8,105 nt of DNA from Acidobacteriaceae bacterium (GCA_003135315.1 PLBD01000526.1:1-8105); one strand, 5' to 3'. Positions 1 to 6,953 are shown, counted from the stretch's first letter. Notes: generated by a model from the sequence alone, not told the origin. Translations and numbers: made by a program.

Positions 1-562
1 CGACGCCCTGCTCGGCCTGCTCCTCAATGACCTCAAGCATCACGTCGGCGTTGAGGTCTTCGATGCGCTTCACCCGCGAAACCGCCTCATAAATCGGCAC
101 CGTGCCGATCGGCACCGGCGAGTGCCGCAGAATCGCTTCGCGGATTTCATGGATGCCGCCGCCGGTCGAGAGGTCCATCACCGTGTCCGCGCCGTAGTGG
201 ACCGAGGTGTGCAGCTTCTTCAGCTCCTCATCGACATTGCTGGTGACCGACGAGTTGCCGATGTTGGAGTTGATCTTGCAATTGGAGGCCACGCCAATGC
301 ACATCGGCTCCAGCTCGGGATGATTCACGTTGGCCGGAATGATCATGTGGCCGGCGGCAACTTCGTCGCGGACCAGCTCGGGCGCCAGCTTCTCGCGCTC
401 GGCGACGAAGAGCATCTCTTCCGTCACCAGGCCCTTGCGGGCGAAATGCATTTGCGACATGTTGCTGTCGCCGGTACGCGCCGCTTCCGCTCGCCGCTTG
501 GCGATCCATTCAGCGCGCGGCTTCAGCGTGGTCTTGCCGTTGCTGCCATTATTTCCGCTCAT
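1..562 (-). CDS. thiC: Phosphomethylpyrimidine synthase ThiC, N-terminal part (cut by window edge)
   Basis: This radical-SAM [4Fe-4S] enzyme converts 5-aminoimidazole ribotide (AIR) to 4-amino-5-hydroxymethyl-2-methylpyrimidine phosphate (HMP-P), the pyrimidine half of thiamine, in the cytosol. The frame is open from ATG at 560-562 to the left edge, giving 187 residues. Recognisable ThiC blocks in order are MSQMHFARKGLVTEEM (about 35-50), HMIIPANVNHPELEPMCIG (72-90), KINSNIGNSSV (96-106), YGADTVMDLSTGGGIHEIR (123-141) and IGTVPIYEAV (152-161). The catalytic core and the C-terminal cluster-binding Cys motif lie outside the window. Only about 30 residues precede the first conserved block, so this seems to be the shorter ThiC form without the long N-terminal extension of E. 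coli ThiC. An AGGAG lies about 12 nt before the ATG. I see no TPP riboswitch in its short leader. Confidence 0.96.
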   Translation of the reverse strand, partial: MSGNNGSNGKTTLKPRAEWIAKRRAEAARTGDSNMSQMHFARKGLVTEEMLFVAEREKLAPELVRDEVAAGHMIIPANVNHPELEPMCIGVASNCKINSNIGNSSVTSNVDEELKKLHTSVHYGADTVMDLSTGGGIHEIREAILRHSPVPIGTVPIYEAVSRVKRIEDLNADVMLEVIEEQAEQGV

Positions 563-591
563 AATCTTCAGGCACTCCTAATCGGTCTTTG

Positions 592-597
592 ATTATA
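592..597 (-). promoter_or_regulatory. Candidate -10 box of the thiC promoter
   Basis: Read on the minus strand this is a perfect TATAAT, about 30 bases before the thiC ATG. A clear -35 is not visible; the region 16-18 nt upstream is only T-rich. Initiation a few bases downstream would leave a leader of roughly 20-25 nt. That would hold the AGGAG ribosome site but is too short for a TPP riboswitch. Recognition is by sequence only. Confidence 0.45.
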
Positions 598-601
598 CGT
601 C

Positions 602-770
602 GCCGGTTGTATGAAAATCCTAAAGCGGAGTCCGCTGAAATCGGGGTGGTCCCGCAACAAGCTGTTGTGTCGGTGATAACCTGATTGCAGGGAAAGAAAC
701 CGGGGAGTGGCAGCACCCCCGGAAGCGACATAGGCGATATCGCTGAAACCCGTTCAAGTGTGGATCCTCT
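602..770 (+). promoter_or_regulatory. Structured leader resembling a cobalamin riboswitch core (tentative)
   Basis: On the plus strand the region opens with GCCGGTT (602-608). It then shows a run like the conserved cobalamin riboswitch core: AAAATCCTAAA, then a GGNNTCCG-CTGAAAT-CGGGG hairpin-like segment, then TGGTCCCGCAAC (about 645-657). The CCCGCAAC string is a hallmark of that family. Further on are a strong hairpin with arms CCGGGG/CCCCGG (700-722), a GCGATATCGC palindrome (734-743) and a weak B12-box-like stretch near 755-770. Against it: no good B12 box, no obvious 3' partner for GCCGGTT, and the downstream gene is an alpha/beta hydrolase rather than a cobalamin gene. It may be a divergent, degenerate or coincidental match. 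Confidence 0.3.
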
Positions 771-777
771 GGTTGCC

Positions 778-1716
778 ATGACGAATACCTTGCAGGCGGA
801 ACAGCTCGCGAGCACTCCGCCAATTGCGCAGATAGCCGGCGCGGACGAGCGCACCGTCACCCTGGACGGTGTGACCTGGCGCTACTGGTTTGCCGGCTCC
901 GGGCCGCCGCTGCTGCTGATCCACGGCTTCATGGGCTATTCCTTTTCCTGGCGATTCAATATTGAGCCGCTATCTCGATATTTTTCTGTCTACGCCGTGG
1001 ACCTTCCCGGCAGCGGTTTTTCACAGCGTCCGAATGGCAACGGCTGCTCGCTCGCGGGTGATGCGGAGAGCGTCCTGCGCTTCATGCAGCACTTCGGCAT
1101 TGAGAACGCCGACATCGTCGGGTCGTCGCGAGGCGGCGGCCTGGCCATCATCCTGGCTGCCCTTGCAGCCCAGACGGACCAGTTACATCGCCTCCGGCGG
1201 ATGGTGCTGGTCTCGCCCATCAATCCCTGGTCGAGTCACGGAAAAGTCCTGGCGCGCCTGTTCGCGACCACGCTGGGCGGTCTTTATATCGTGCACGTTC
1301 AGCCACGATTGCAGGTTATCGCCAGGCGCTACATCAAGGCCCTTTATGGCGATGCCGCGCGCATCTCTCCCGGCACCTTCGAAGGCTACCGCGCCGGACT
1401 CGACCCGCCCGGGAGTTTCGAACACCTGGTGCGCATCCTGCGCTCCTGGAATAACGATCTGGAAGCCATCGGGCAGGCCATCAACGAAATCAGCGGCTTC
1501 CCCACGCTGCTGCTTTGGGGCTCGCGCGATCGCGCGGTCTATCCCTCGTCCATTCATCAGTTGCAGCGGCAGTTGAAAAACAGCGCGCTGGTGATGTTTC
1601 AGGGAGCCGGGCACATGCCTTACGAGGAAGTTCCCGACGAATTCAACCGCGTCTTGTGCGACTTCCTGCTGCACGATGCGCCGCGCACGCCATTCGAAAT
1701 TGACGCCGACAAGTAG
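778..1716 (+). CDS. Alpha/beta-hydrolase fold protein
   Basis: Predicted cytosolic alpha/beta hydrolase of 312 residues from the ATG at 778. The substrate cannot be inferred. The oxyanion-hole motif LLLIHGFMG is at about residues 46-54. The nucleophile elbow GSSRG places the catalytic Ser at 117, the acid is Asp251 in LLWGSRDRAVYP, and His279 lies in GAGHMPYEE. The order and spacing (Ser-Asp-His) are standard for esterase, lipase or C-C hydrolase relatives such as MhpC/BphD-like enzymes. The frame stays open upstream to a TTG at 685 and includes a GTG at 760. I prefer 778 because the upstream segment is low-complexity (PGSGSTPGS) and overlaps a structured leader. No clear Shine-Dalgarno precedes any candidate start, so the start is uncertain. 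The gene converges on the MFS gene across a hairpin-forming repeat. Confidence 0.9.
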   Translation: MTNTLQAEQLASTPPIAQIAGADERTVTLDGVTWRYWFAGSGPPLLLIHGFMGYSFSWRFNIEPLSRYFSVYAVDLPGSGFSQRPNGNGCSLAGDAESVLRFMQHFGIENADIVGSSRGGGLAIILAALAAQTDQLHRLRRMVLVSPINPWSSHGKVLARLFATTLGGLYIVHVQPRLQVIARRYIKALYGDAARISPGTFEGYRAGLDPPGSFEHLVRILRSWNNDLEAIGQAINEISGFPTLLLWGSRDRAVYPSSIHQLQRQLKNSALVMFQGAGHMPYEEVPDEFNRVLCDFLLHDAPRTPFEIDADK

Positions 1717-1848
1717 GAAGCAATTAGCAATTAGCAGTTAGCAACCAGCTGTTGGCGTCAAGCTGCGGGCAGCGCGAACTCGGAGGTCAGCCCTCGGTAA
1801 CGACGTCTGGCTAGTCGCTAATTGCTAGTTGCTAATTGCTTCTTTTTC
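1717..1848. repeat. Heptad-array inverted repeat filling a convergent intergenic gap; likely terminator
   Basis: Two 32-bp arms, 1717-1748 and 1811-1842, are inverted copies matching at 28 of 32 positions. Two of the four mismatches would be G-U pairs in RNA. Each arm is built of about four 7-bp units (AGCAATT with variants AGCAGTT, AGCAACC), so the arms are themselves short tandem arrays. They enclose a 62-bp core. A run of five T follows the right arm (1843-1847), so on the plus strand it has the layout of an intrinsic terminator for the hydrolase gene. The left arm starts at the base after the hydrolase stop codon, and the T run reaches the MFS stop codon. The size and heptad structure suggest a dispersed genomic repeat family co-opted as a terminator. 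Confidence 0.75.
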
Positions 1849-3112
1849 AATCCGCCGCGGTGTCGTTCGGCTCATACACTTCCGCTGCCGGATGGCGCAC
1901 TGGCAACCACGCCGCCAGCCCTGCCCCCAGGTACATAGCTCCCACCACCCAGAAGCCATAAATCAGGCCGTCGCGATGTGCGGCCTCCCCGACCAGCAGA
2001 GCGGTGCAGATCTGGAGCCCGCTGGCCATAAACGAAAACGCGTTCTGCACCCGTCCCATCACATGGCGCGGCACCAGTTGCATCATCTCGCTGGAAAGCG
2101 AGATGCCGCCCATGCCGCGGCTGGATCCCATGATGAAATAAATGACGACGGCCACGGCCAGCCAGTGCGAAATCGGCAGCAGAAACAGCGATGCCGCGAT
2201 GATCCCCATGGTCAGCGTCACCGTGCGGTTGGCGCCATGGCGGCGGATAAACCCCGACGCATAGAAAACGCTGACGAACGCTCCGACAGCCCAGCCGGCA
2301 TTCAGCCAGCCGTAACCCACTGCGCCGCCGTGCAGGATGCGCTCGCTCAGCGGCGCCGACAGCACGCCCTGGGTCATCATGGCGGCCACAAACAGCGCCC
2401 ACGCAACGCCAATCAGCAGCACACGCCGGTTCTCGCAGACATAGCGGTATCCTTCGCCGAGTTCGTGCATGTAGCGGGCGACCGCGCCGGACGCAGAAGC
2501 TTCTTCCCCGATCTCCGGGCCGGGCCTCGCGACCGTGACTCGCCCCTTGCGCACTTGGGAGACACACGCAATCGACACCGCATAGCTGGCGCAGTCGATG
2601 AGCAACACGCCGCCCAAACCGATGTGGTTATACATGAAGCCGACCACTGCGCCCGCCATCAGCCAGCCGCCTTGCAGCGCCGCCAGCAGCAGCGAGTTCG
2701 AATCCAGCATCTTGTCGTCCGGCGTCAGCTCCTGGATGAGCGCGTTGACTGTCGGAAAGAACATCCAGAAGCCAATGGCGACCAGGATGTTCATGGCGTA
2801 GATCTGCCAAAGTTGAGAGCGGTGCGTGAGCACCAGTACGGCGACGGTGAGGATGATCGCGCCGCGCGCGCCGTCCAGCCACATCATCAGATGACGCCGG
2901 TCTTCGCGATCGATCAGCACCCCGGTGAATGGCAGCAGCAGCATCGACGGCAGCGTCTGCAATGCGATCAGCATGCCCAGTGAGACTTCGGAATGAGTGG
3001 CCTGCAGGATGTACCAGATCACGGCGGCGGAGTTCATGCCGCTGCCGATCATGGAGATGAGATTGGCAATGAAAATCAGCCTCATCCCGCGGTGCCGCCA
3101 CATCTCACGCAT
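1847..3112 (-). CDS. Major facilitator superfamily transporter (MFS_3 / EntS-like exporter)
   Basis: Inner-membrane secondary transporter of 421 residues, about the usual MFS length. Hydrophobic segments are spread over the whole protein, consistent with about 12 helices and a central cytoplasmic loop near 188-228. A recognisable motif A, GVLIDREDRRHLMM (64-77), lies between helices 2 and 3. MGRVQNAFSFMASGLQ (352-367) fits the drug:H+ antiporter-3/enterobactin-exporter branch (MFS_3). The substrate is unknown; that branch includes siderophore and macrolide efflux proteins. The start is ATG at 3110-3112, with no strong Shine-Dalgarno; ATG codons at residues 4 and 10 are alternatives. The lipoprotein gene lies 69 bp upstream on the same strand, so co-transcription is possible but not shown. 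Confidence 0.93.
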   Translation of the reverse strand: MREMWRHRGMRLIFIANLISMIGSGMNSAAVIWYILQATHSEVSLGMLIALQTLPSMLLLPFTGVLIDREDRRHLMMWLDGARGAIILTVAVLVLTHRSQLWQIYAMNILVAIGFWMFFPTVNALIQELTPDDKMLDSNSLLLAALQGGWLMAGAVVGFMYNHIGLGGVLLIDCASYAVSIACVSQVRKGRVTVARPGPEIGEEASASGAVARYMHELGEGYRYVCENRRVLLIGVAWALFVAAMMTQGVLSAPLSERILHGGAVGYGWLNAGWAVGAFVSVFYASGFIRRHGANRTVTLTMGIIAASLFLLPISHWLAVAVVIYFIMGSSRGMGGISLSSEMMQLVPRHVMGRVQNAFSFMASGLQICTALLVGEAAHRDGLIYGFWVVGAMYLGAGLAAWLPVRHPAAEVYEPNDTAAD

Positions 3113-3181
3113 ACTGTTTCAATCGTAACTCACTGGTTGGGGTGAACCTTGAAGGCGTACCAGGGAGCGCGCGCGGCAAAT

Positions 3182-3805
3182 CTATTTCTTGATGAGCGCT
3201 GCGGACAGCAGATGGGCCTTGTTGGCCAGATTGTAGGCGCGTTCGAAGTCGCCATCTTTCGTGGCGCTGCGCGATTGCGCTACATACGACCGGATCTGGC
3301 CAACGATCTCTTCATCGCCCTTCGATAGCGTGCGATTCAGGCCGCCAATGGTCTTTTCCGTTTCGTCCAGCAACTGCGCGGTTGTCTGCTTTTGTTGCGA
3401 CAGTTGCGCGCTGCTCACATCGGCGGCAATGGCCGTATCGGGAGGGGGCGGCGCCGCCGGATTGGCCGGAGGATGGGCCGCGGCAACGGTGGTAGTTCCC
3501 GTGCCGGCCCCGGCGGTCGGAGCCGTCGCGCCGCTCTGGGTCGTAGCCGGCGGCTGCGCCGGCTTGCGCCGGTGATGCGTGGACGTTTTCGGCTTTGGTT
3601 CTTCCTCAGGCGGCGGTTGCGGCGTCGCTTCCTCCTGGGGCGGTGGGGGCGGAACGTCTTCGGAGATCTCCACCGGCAAGGCTGAAGGAACCAGCTCAAC
3701 CGGGGCTTTCGCTTGCGTCGGAAGCTGCGGCGGCTTCTTCTGACAACCTACGGCGAACAGCAGCGCTAAAAACGGCATGGCGACGAGTTGGCGGCTAAGC
3801 TTCAT
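3182..3805 (-). CDS. Proline-rich lipoprotein with C-terminal helical domain, function unknown
   Basis: 207 residues from the ATG at 3803-3805. A TTG 33 bp further upstream keeps the frame open, but it would put polar residues ahead of a well-formed signal sequence, so I prefer the ATG. The N-terminus has K3/R5, a hydrophobic stretch (7-19) and a lipobox-like AVGC with Cys21, suggesting export and lipid anchoring. Residues about 25-85 are rich in Pro and Glu (VPPPPPQEE, QPPPEEEPKPK) and 85-125 in Ala/Thr/Pro/Gly, a likely unstructured spacer. Residues 130-207 look helical and end in DGDFERAYNLANKAHLLSAAL, which resembles one TPR-like helical hairpin. The layout suggests a periplasm-spanning tether. 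I do not recognise a named family. It lies between the kinase and MFS genes on the same strand. Confidence 0.8.
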   Translation of the reverse strand: MKLSRQLVAMPFLALLFAVGCQKKPPQLPTQAKAPVELVPSALPVEISEDVPPPPPQEEATPQPPPEEEPKPKTSTHHRRKPAQPPATTQSGATAPTAGAGTGTTTVAAAHPPANPAAPPPPDTAIAADVSSAQLSQQKQTTAQLLDETEKTIGGLNRTLSKGDEEIVGQIRSYVAQSRSATKDGDFERAYNLANKAHLLSAALIKK

Positions 3806-3946
3806 GTGCAGGTCTGCCAAGCTGCGTTGCCCTTGCAAGCAAATTCAAACGCTGGAGCAACGCCCTCGGACATTGTTTCTATGCTTCCATGATAAACACT
3901 CACAGCAGAAAGCGCAGGCGCCACGGGTTTGGCGGCCGCGCTAATT

Positions 3947-5824
3947 TCACATTCGCGTTATCGCTTCCACCCCTTCGTGACGCTGCGCTCCGGCCAGAGG
4001 CAGTATCAAGCGAAATGTCGTGCCGCTACCCATTTCTGTAACAAAATCCAGCGCGCCATTGTGCAGCTGCATGACCCGGTAGCTCATGGCCAGTCCAATG
4101 CCGCTGCCGGCTTTCTTGGTAGTGAAATACAAGTTGAAAACTTTGTCACGCACCTCCGGCGCGATTCCGCCGCCTTGGTCGCGCACTTCGACGGTTGCGG
4201 CCGAGTCAAGCTGCCCCGAGGTAATGCTGAGCACGCCGCCGCCGCTCATGGCTTGTACGCCGTTGAGGACCACATTCAGTAAAGCCTGCTTGATCAGGTC
4301 GGCGTCGGCCCGCACCGCCAGCGGCTCCCTGCTCTGTTGCGTCTCGATCCTCACCCCTTGCTGGGCGGCCTCGGGAGACGCCAGCAAGGCCACGTCTTCG
4401 ATGGCCCGGCGCAGGTCGAAATCCACCAGCCGCAACTCCACCGGACGATTGAAGTCCACCAGCATCTGGACCACCCGGTCGAGGCGATGGATCTCGCTCC
4501 CGATGATATCCATGTGGCGCTTGGTGTCGGGATCGATCTCCCTCATTTTCTCGCGCAACAGTTCCAGGTGCACCACGATGGCGTTAATCGGATTCTTCAC
4601 CTCATGGGCGACGCCGGAGGTCAGCCGGCCGATGGCCGCCAACCGTCGCGACAGCTCGATCTCATTTTCTATGCGGTGGACCGACTCGGTATCGCGCATG
4701 GTGAGCAGCGCGCCAATGCGCTCGCCCCGCTCGGCGATGAAATCGAGCGCGATCTGGATGCGGCGTCCGTTCTCCAACTCGATTTCGCGTTGCGGAATCG
4801 GCTGATGCAGGGCGAAGGCGTCCAGCACGATACGGCCCAGCTTGTTGGCGTCGCTAAAGACGCCCTCCACCGCATTCCCCAATATCTCTGCCCGTGGCCG
4901 GCCGATGAAGCGTTCGGCTGACGCGCTCACCAGCACCACGCGGGTATCGCGCGTGAACAGGACCAGGCCGTCCTGCAGCGTGCCCATGATCTGGTCGAGG
5001 TTTTCCTTCAGGGCGCTGAAGACTTCTTTTACGTCGCGGATCTGCCGGCCCAGGCGATCGATCTTCGTGTTCACCAGGCCGTACTCGTCGGTCTTCCGCG
5101 GGTCGGGGTCAGGCGTGTTGTCGGGAACCCCCGCGGTCATCTGGTCGAGCCGTCGCCCGATCGCTTCCAGCGGATGCAGCGCAATGTTAGACAAGCTGGC
5201 CGCCAGAGCCATCGAGAGCAGGATTGCGATGATGGAAAAGATAAGCGCGCGGCTCAACTCGGGCTGAACTTCGCTCTCCAGGAAAACCGTCGATATACCG
5301 ACTCGGATGTCCCCGAATGGCTGGCCTTCACGCTGGATGGGCAGATGAACGTTGTAGACGCGGGGCGCGCCGAACACTACTTTCATCTGCTGCAGGAAGC
5401 TGCCGTTACGGACTTCCAGAAAATCTCTTCGTTCCCCCAGGTTCAGGTTGGTCCCGATGGCGTTTGGATCCGTATGCACGATGGCGCGGCCGCTGACGTC
5501 CGCAATGGCCGCATCGGAAACCGTGGGAGAATAACCGACCACCGACTGCAACAGGGTGTTCAGGCCCTTATTGAGCTTGAGCTCCTGCTCCAGCACGGCG
5601 TCCACCTGGCGCGGATCGTTCTCTTCGGCAAATGTGCTGCCCAGGTCGGCCAGGCTGGCTGCGCGTGCGCTCTCCCGGATCTCTTTGGCGACAAAATCAG
5701 CGCTATCGTAGGCTTCGAATATGCGCTGCCGCACCAGCCGCGAAACGTAAAAGTAGGAAAATATGGCGACCAGCGCAACCACCATGCCACTGATGGCAAG
5801 CACCAGTTTTGTCTTCAGGCGCAT
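3947..5824 (-). CDS. Membrane sensor histidine kinase with Cache-like sensor, HAMP and PAS
   Basis: Two-component sensor of 625 residues from the ATG at 5822-5824; a GTG at 5833 would add three. Domains in order: TM helix about 8-27; periplasmic sensor 28-192 with a Cache-like segment (IADVSGRAIVHTDPNAIG); TM helix about 193-213; HAMP-like linker 214-267; PAS about 277-377; DHp with phospho-acceptor His407 in GVAHEVKNPINA; ATPase domain with N-box Asn517/Asn521, G1 box D549QGGGI, F-box Phe563/Phe567 and G2 box GSGIG (573-577). All catalytic residues are present. The HEVKNP box and TTKKAGSGIGLA match NtrB/AtoS/NtrY-like kinases, which often drive sigma-54 activators, but no response regulator is in the window. 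The ligand is unknown. A DHp-only protein is encoded divergently upstream. Confidence 0.95.
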   Translation of the reverse strand: MRLKTKLVLAISGMVVALVAIFSYFYVSRLVRQRIFEAYDSADFVAKEIRESARAASLADLGSTFAEENDPRQVDAVLEQELKLNKGLNTLLQSVVGYSPTVSDAAIADVSGRAIVHTDPNAIGTNLNLGERRDFLEVRNGSFLQQMKVVFGAPRVYNVHLPIQREGQPFGDIRVGISTVFLESEVQPELSRALIFSIIAILLSMALAASLSNIALHPLEAIGRRLDQMTAGVPDNTPDPDPRKTDEYGLVNTKIDRLGRQIRDVKEVFSALKENLDQIMGTLQDGLVLFTRDTRVVLVSASAERFIGRPRAEILGNAVEGVFSDANKLGRIVLDAFALHQPIPQREIELENGRRIQIALDFIAERGERIGALLTMRDTESVHRIENEIELSRRLAAIGRLTSGVAHEVKNPINAIVVHLELLREKMREIDPDTKRHMDIIGSEIHRLDRVVQMLVDFNRPVELRLVDFDLRRAIEDVALLASPEAAQQGVRIETQQSREPLAVRADADLIKQALLNVVLNGVQAMSGGGVLSITSGQLDSAATVEVRDQGGGIAPEVRDKVFNLYFTTKKAGSGIGLAMSYRVMQLHNGALDFVTEMGSGTTFRLILPLAGAQRHEGVEAITRM

Positions 5825-5852
5825 AGGGTCCACAAGAAAAAGAAGATTCGGT

Positions 5853-5889
5853 GGCGCGGGCGGTTGCCCGTATCATATCAGCCCGCGCC
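5853..5889 (-). promoter_or_regulatory. Candidate kinase promoter (-10) bracketed by a 9-bp inverted repeat
   Basis: GGCGCGGGC (5853-5861) and GCCCGCGCC (5881-5889) are perfect inverted arms separated by 19 bp. On the minus strand the spacer contains TGATATGAT, an extended -10 (TATGAT at 5872-5877), about 50 bp before the kinase ATG. No good -35 is visible. The arrangement would suit a repressor operator or self-regulation of the kinase. A competing small hairpin CGGGC-GGTT-GCCCG (5857-5870) overlaps the left arm. Confidence 0.35.
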
Positions 5890-6064
5890 GCAGGCGAAAA
5901 TGGGCGCGCATTCCTCCGGCACACCTGAGGTGCCTTCCAGGCGTCGGATATGGTAACGTCTTCGACGGCGTATCACATCTGAAAACACCGCAAACGCGGA
6001 CTCAGCATCTAACTCTGCAGTCATTGTGCGGTGAGCGCAGAGTGTAGTGGCAGGAGAAGAAAAC

Positions 6065-6316
6065 TTGGGCCATATCACAGCGGAAGAGGGCCACAACTTG
6101 CGGAATGAGACCGTTGGCAGGTTGCGTACCTTGTCCCATGATCTCAGCAATTGCATCGAAACCATCATGCAGGCCTCGTATCTGCTGGCCCAGGCCAAAC
6201 TCGACGATAACAACAAGAAATGGCTGGATCTGGTCGACAAGGCTTCGCAGGACGCGGCCTCCATCAACCGCGAAATCCGTGAGATCCTGCGCTCTCAGAC
6301 TGAGCCTGGCCCTTAG
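6065..6316 (+). CDS. Small stand-alone histidine-kinase dimerization (DHp-like) protein
   Basis: 83 residues from a TTG at 6065. This start is chosen because AGGAG (6052-6056) lies 8 nt before it; a GTG at 6047 would give 89 residues but has no clear ribosome site. The sequence TLSHDLSNCIETIMQASYLLAQ resembles the H-box helix of hybrid-type sensor kinases (compare HDLNNLLTVI-type motifs), with the candidate phospho-acceptor His25. LVDKASQDAASINREIREILR resembles the second DHp helix. There is no ATPase domain, receiver or membrane segment, and no matching ATPase fragment follows before the stop. It could be a phosphotransfer or dimer-poisoning partner of a kinase, possibly the divergent full kinase next to it, or a remnant of a broken kinase. 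The domain resemblance is by eye; the function is inference. Confidence 0.72.
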   Translation: MGHITAEEGHNLRNETVGRLRTLSHDLSNCIETIMQASYLLAQAKLDDNNKKWLDLVDKASQDAASINREIREILRSQTEPGP

Positions 6317-6329
6317 TGCCTGAGAGCGC
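6289..6329 (+). terminator. Strong hairpin spanning the stop codon of the DHp-like gene
   Basis: GCGCTCTCAG (6289-6298) pairs perfectly with CTGAGAGCGC (6320-6329). The stem continues inward as ACTGAG/CTTAGT with one G-U, leaving a 7-nt loop and a 2-nt bulge, about 16 bp in all. The TAG stop (6314-6316) lies inside the stem. There is no T run on either strand, so it is not a canonical intrinsic terminator. It may still act as a bidirectional barrier between the convergent DHp and osmC genes, or protect the mRNA 3' end. Confidence 0.5.
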
Positions 6330-6390
6330 CTCGCATCTCAATCTCTCCGGTTGGCTGCACCATGCGATGGATCAGCCATTCCCAGCATGC

Positions 6391-6816
6391 TCAGGAGACC
6401 AGCTGGGCTTCCATGGTGATCTTCGCATTCAGCGCCCGGGAAACGGGACATCCCTTCTCGGCGTTCTGGGCGGCTTCCTCAAACTTCGCTTTGTCCGCAC
6501 CAGGAATCTTGGCTTTCACCTCTAAATGAATTGCGGTTATGGTGAAGCCGGCGTCCGTCTTGTCCATGGTCAACTTGGCAGTCGTGTCGAGGCTTTCGGC
6601 CGTCATGCCCGCATTTCCCAGTTGCGCCGACAGCGCCATAGTGAAGCACCCTGCATGCGCCGCGGCGATCAGTTCTTCCGGATTCGTTCCCACGCCATTT
6701 TCGAAACGTGTACTGAAGGAGTATTGCGTCTGGTTCAGCACCCCGCTCTGCGTGGACACTGTTCCCTTGCCATCTTTCAAACCACCCGACCAGTGAGCAC
6801 TGGCTGTACGCTGCAT
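6391..6816 (-). CDS. osmC: OsmC family peroxiredoxin
   Basis: Cytosolic thiol peroxidase that reduces organic hydroperoxides using two cysteines. 141 residues, the usual OsmC length. The sequence tracks E. coli OsmC along its length: KGTVSTQSGVLNQTQYSFSTRFE (17-39), then TNPEELIAAAHAGCF (44-58) with the peroxidatic Cys57, TMDKTDAGFTIT (83-94), and KGCPVSRAL (121-129) with the second Cys123. Both Cys and the conserved Glu47/48 are present, so it should be active. The start ATG at 6814-6816 has a clear AGGAGG about 6 nt upstream; a TTG at 6831 lies ahead of that ribosome site and is not the start. It converges with the DHp-like gene. Many osmC genes are stress-induced, but no specific operator is proven here. 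Confidence 0.96.
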   Translation of the reverse strand: MQRTASAHWSGGLKDGKGTVSTQSGVLNQTQYSFSTRFENGVGTNPEELIAAAHAGCFTMALSAQLGNAGMTAESLDTTAKLTMDKTDAGFTITAIHLEVKAKIPGADKAKFEEAAQNAEKGCPVSRALNAKITMEAQLVS

Positions 6817-6868
6817 TTTGCCCTCCTGCAAATAAGATTTCTTTCTCTGATTACGTTACACGATTGCG

Positions 6869-6880
6869 CCCAATCTTGGG
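6869..6880. promoter_or_regulatory. Short inverted repeat upstream of osmC
   Basis: CCCAA-TC-TTGGG, a perfect 5-bp inverted repeat with a 2-bp spacer, lies about 55 bp upstream of the osmC start, where a promoter or operator would be expected. The rest of 6817-6953 holds no gene. I could not identify a convincing -35/-10 pair, so the role of this repeat is speculative. Confidence 0.25.
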
Positions 6881-6953
6881 TGGGTTCGTGGCCTGGTTCC
6901 GAACCCTCCCAGGCACAAGTTCTCTCCCTGCACGCCGGCGCCTGCGCGGGGGT

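Noticed and set aside
671..696. TPP riboswitch suggested by AACCTGATTGCAGGGAAAG on the plus strand
   Set aside because: Lacks the CUGAGA and GAUAAUGCCAGCG elements, and lies on the strand away from thiC.
685..777. 31-residue N-terminal extension of the hydrolase from a TTG start
   Set aside because: Low-complexity sequence overlapping a hairpin-rich leader, with no ribosome site; the ATG at 778 better fits the fold's usual N-terminus.
1829..2983. Long plus-strand open frame (384 codons) antisense to the MFS gene
   Set aside because: His/Gln/Arg-rich translation typical of the shadow of a GC-rich membrane-protein gene; the opposite strand has a clear MFS protein.
5174..5956. Plus-strand open frame of 260 codons antisense to the kinase
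   Set aside because: Shadow of the kinase gene; no motif, and the kinase on the other strand has all catalytic boxes.
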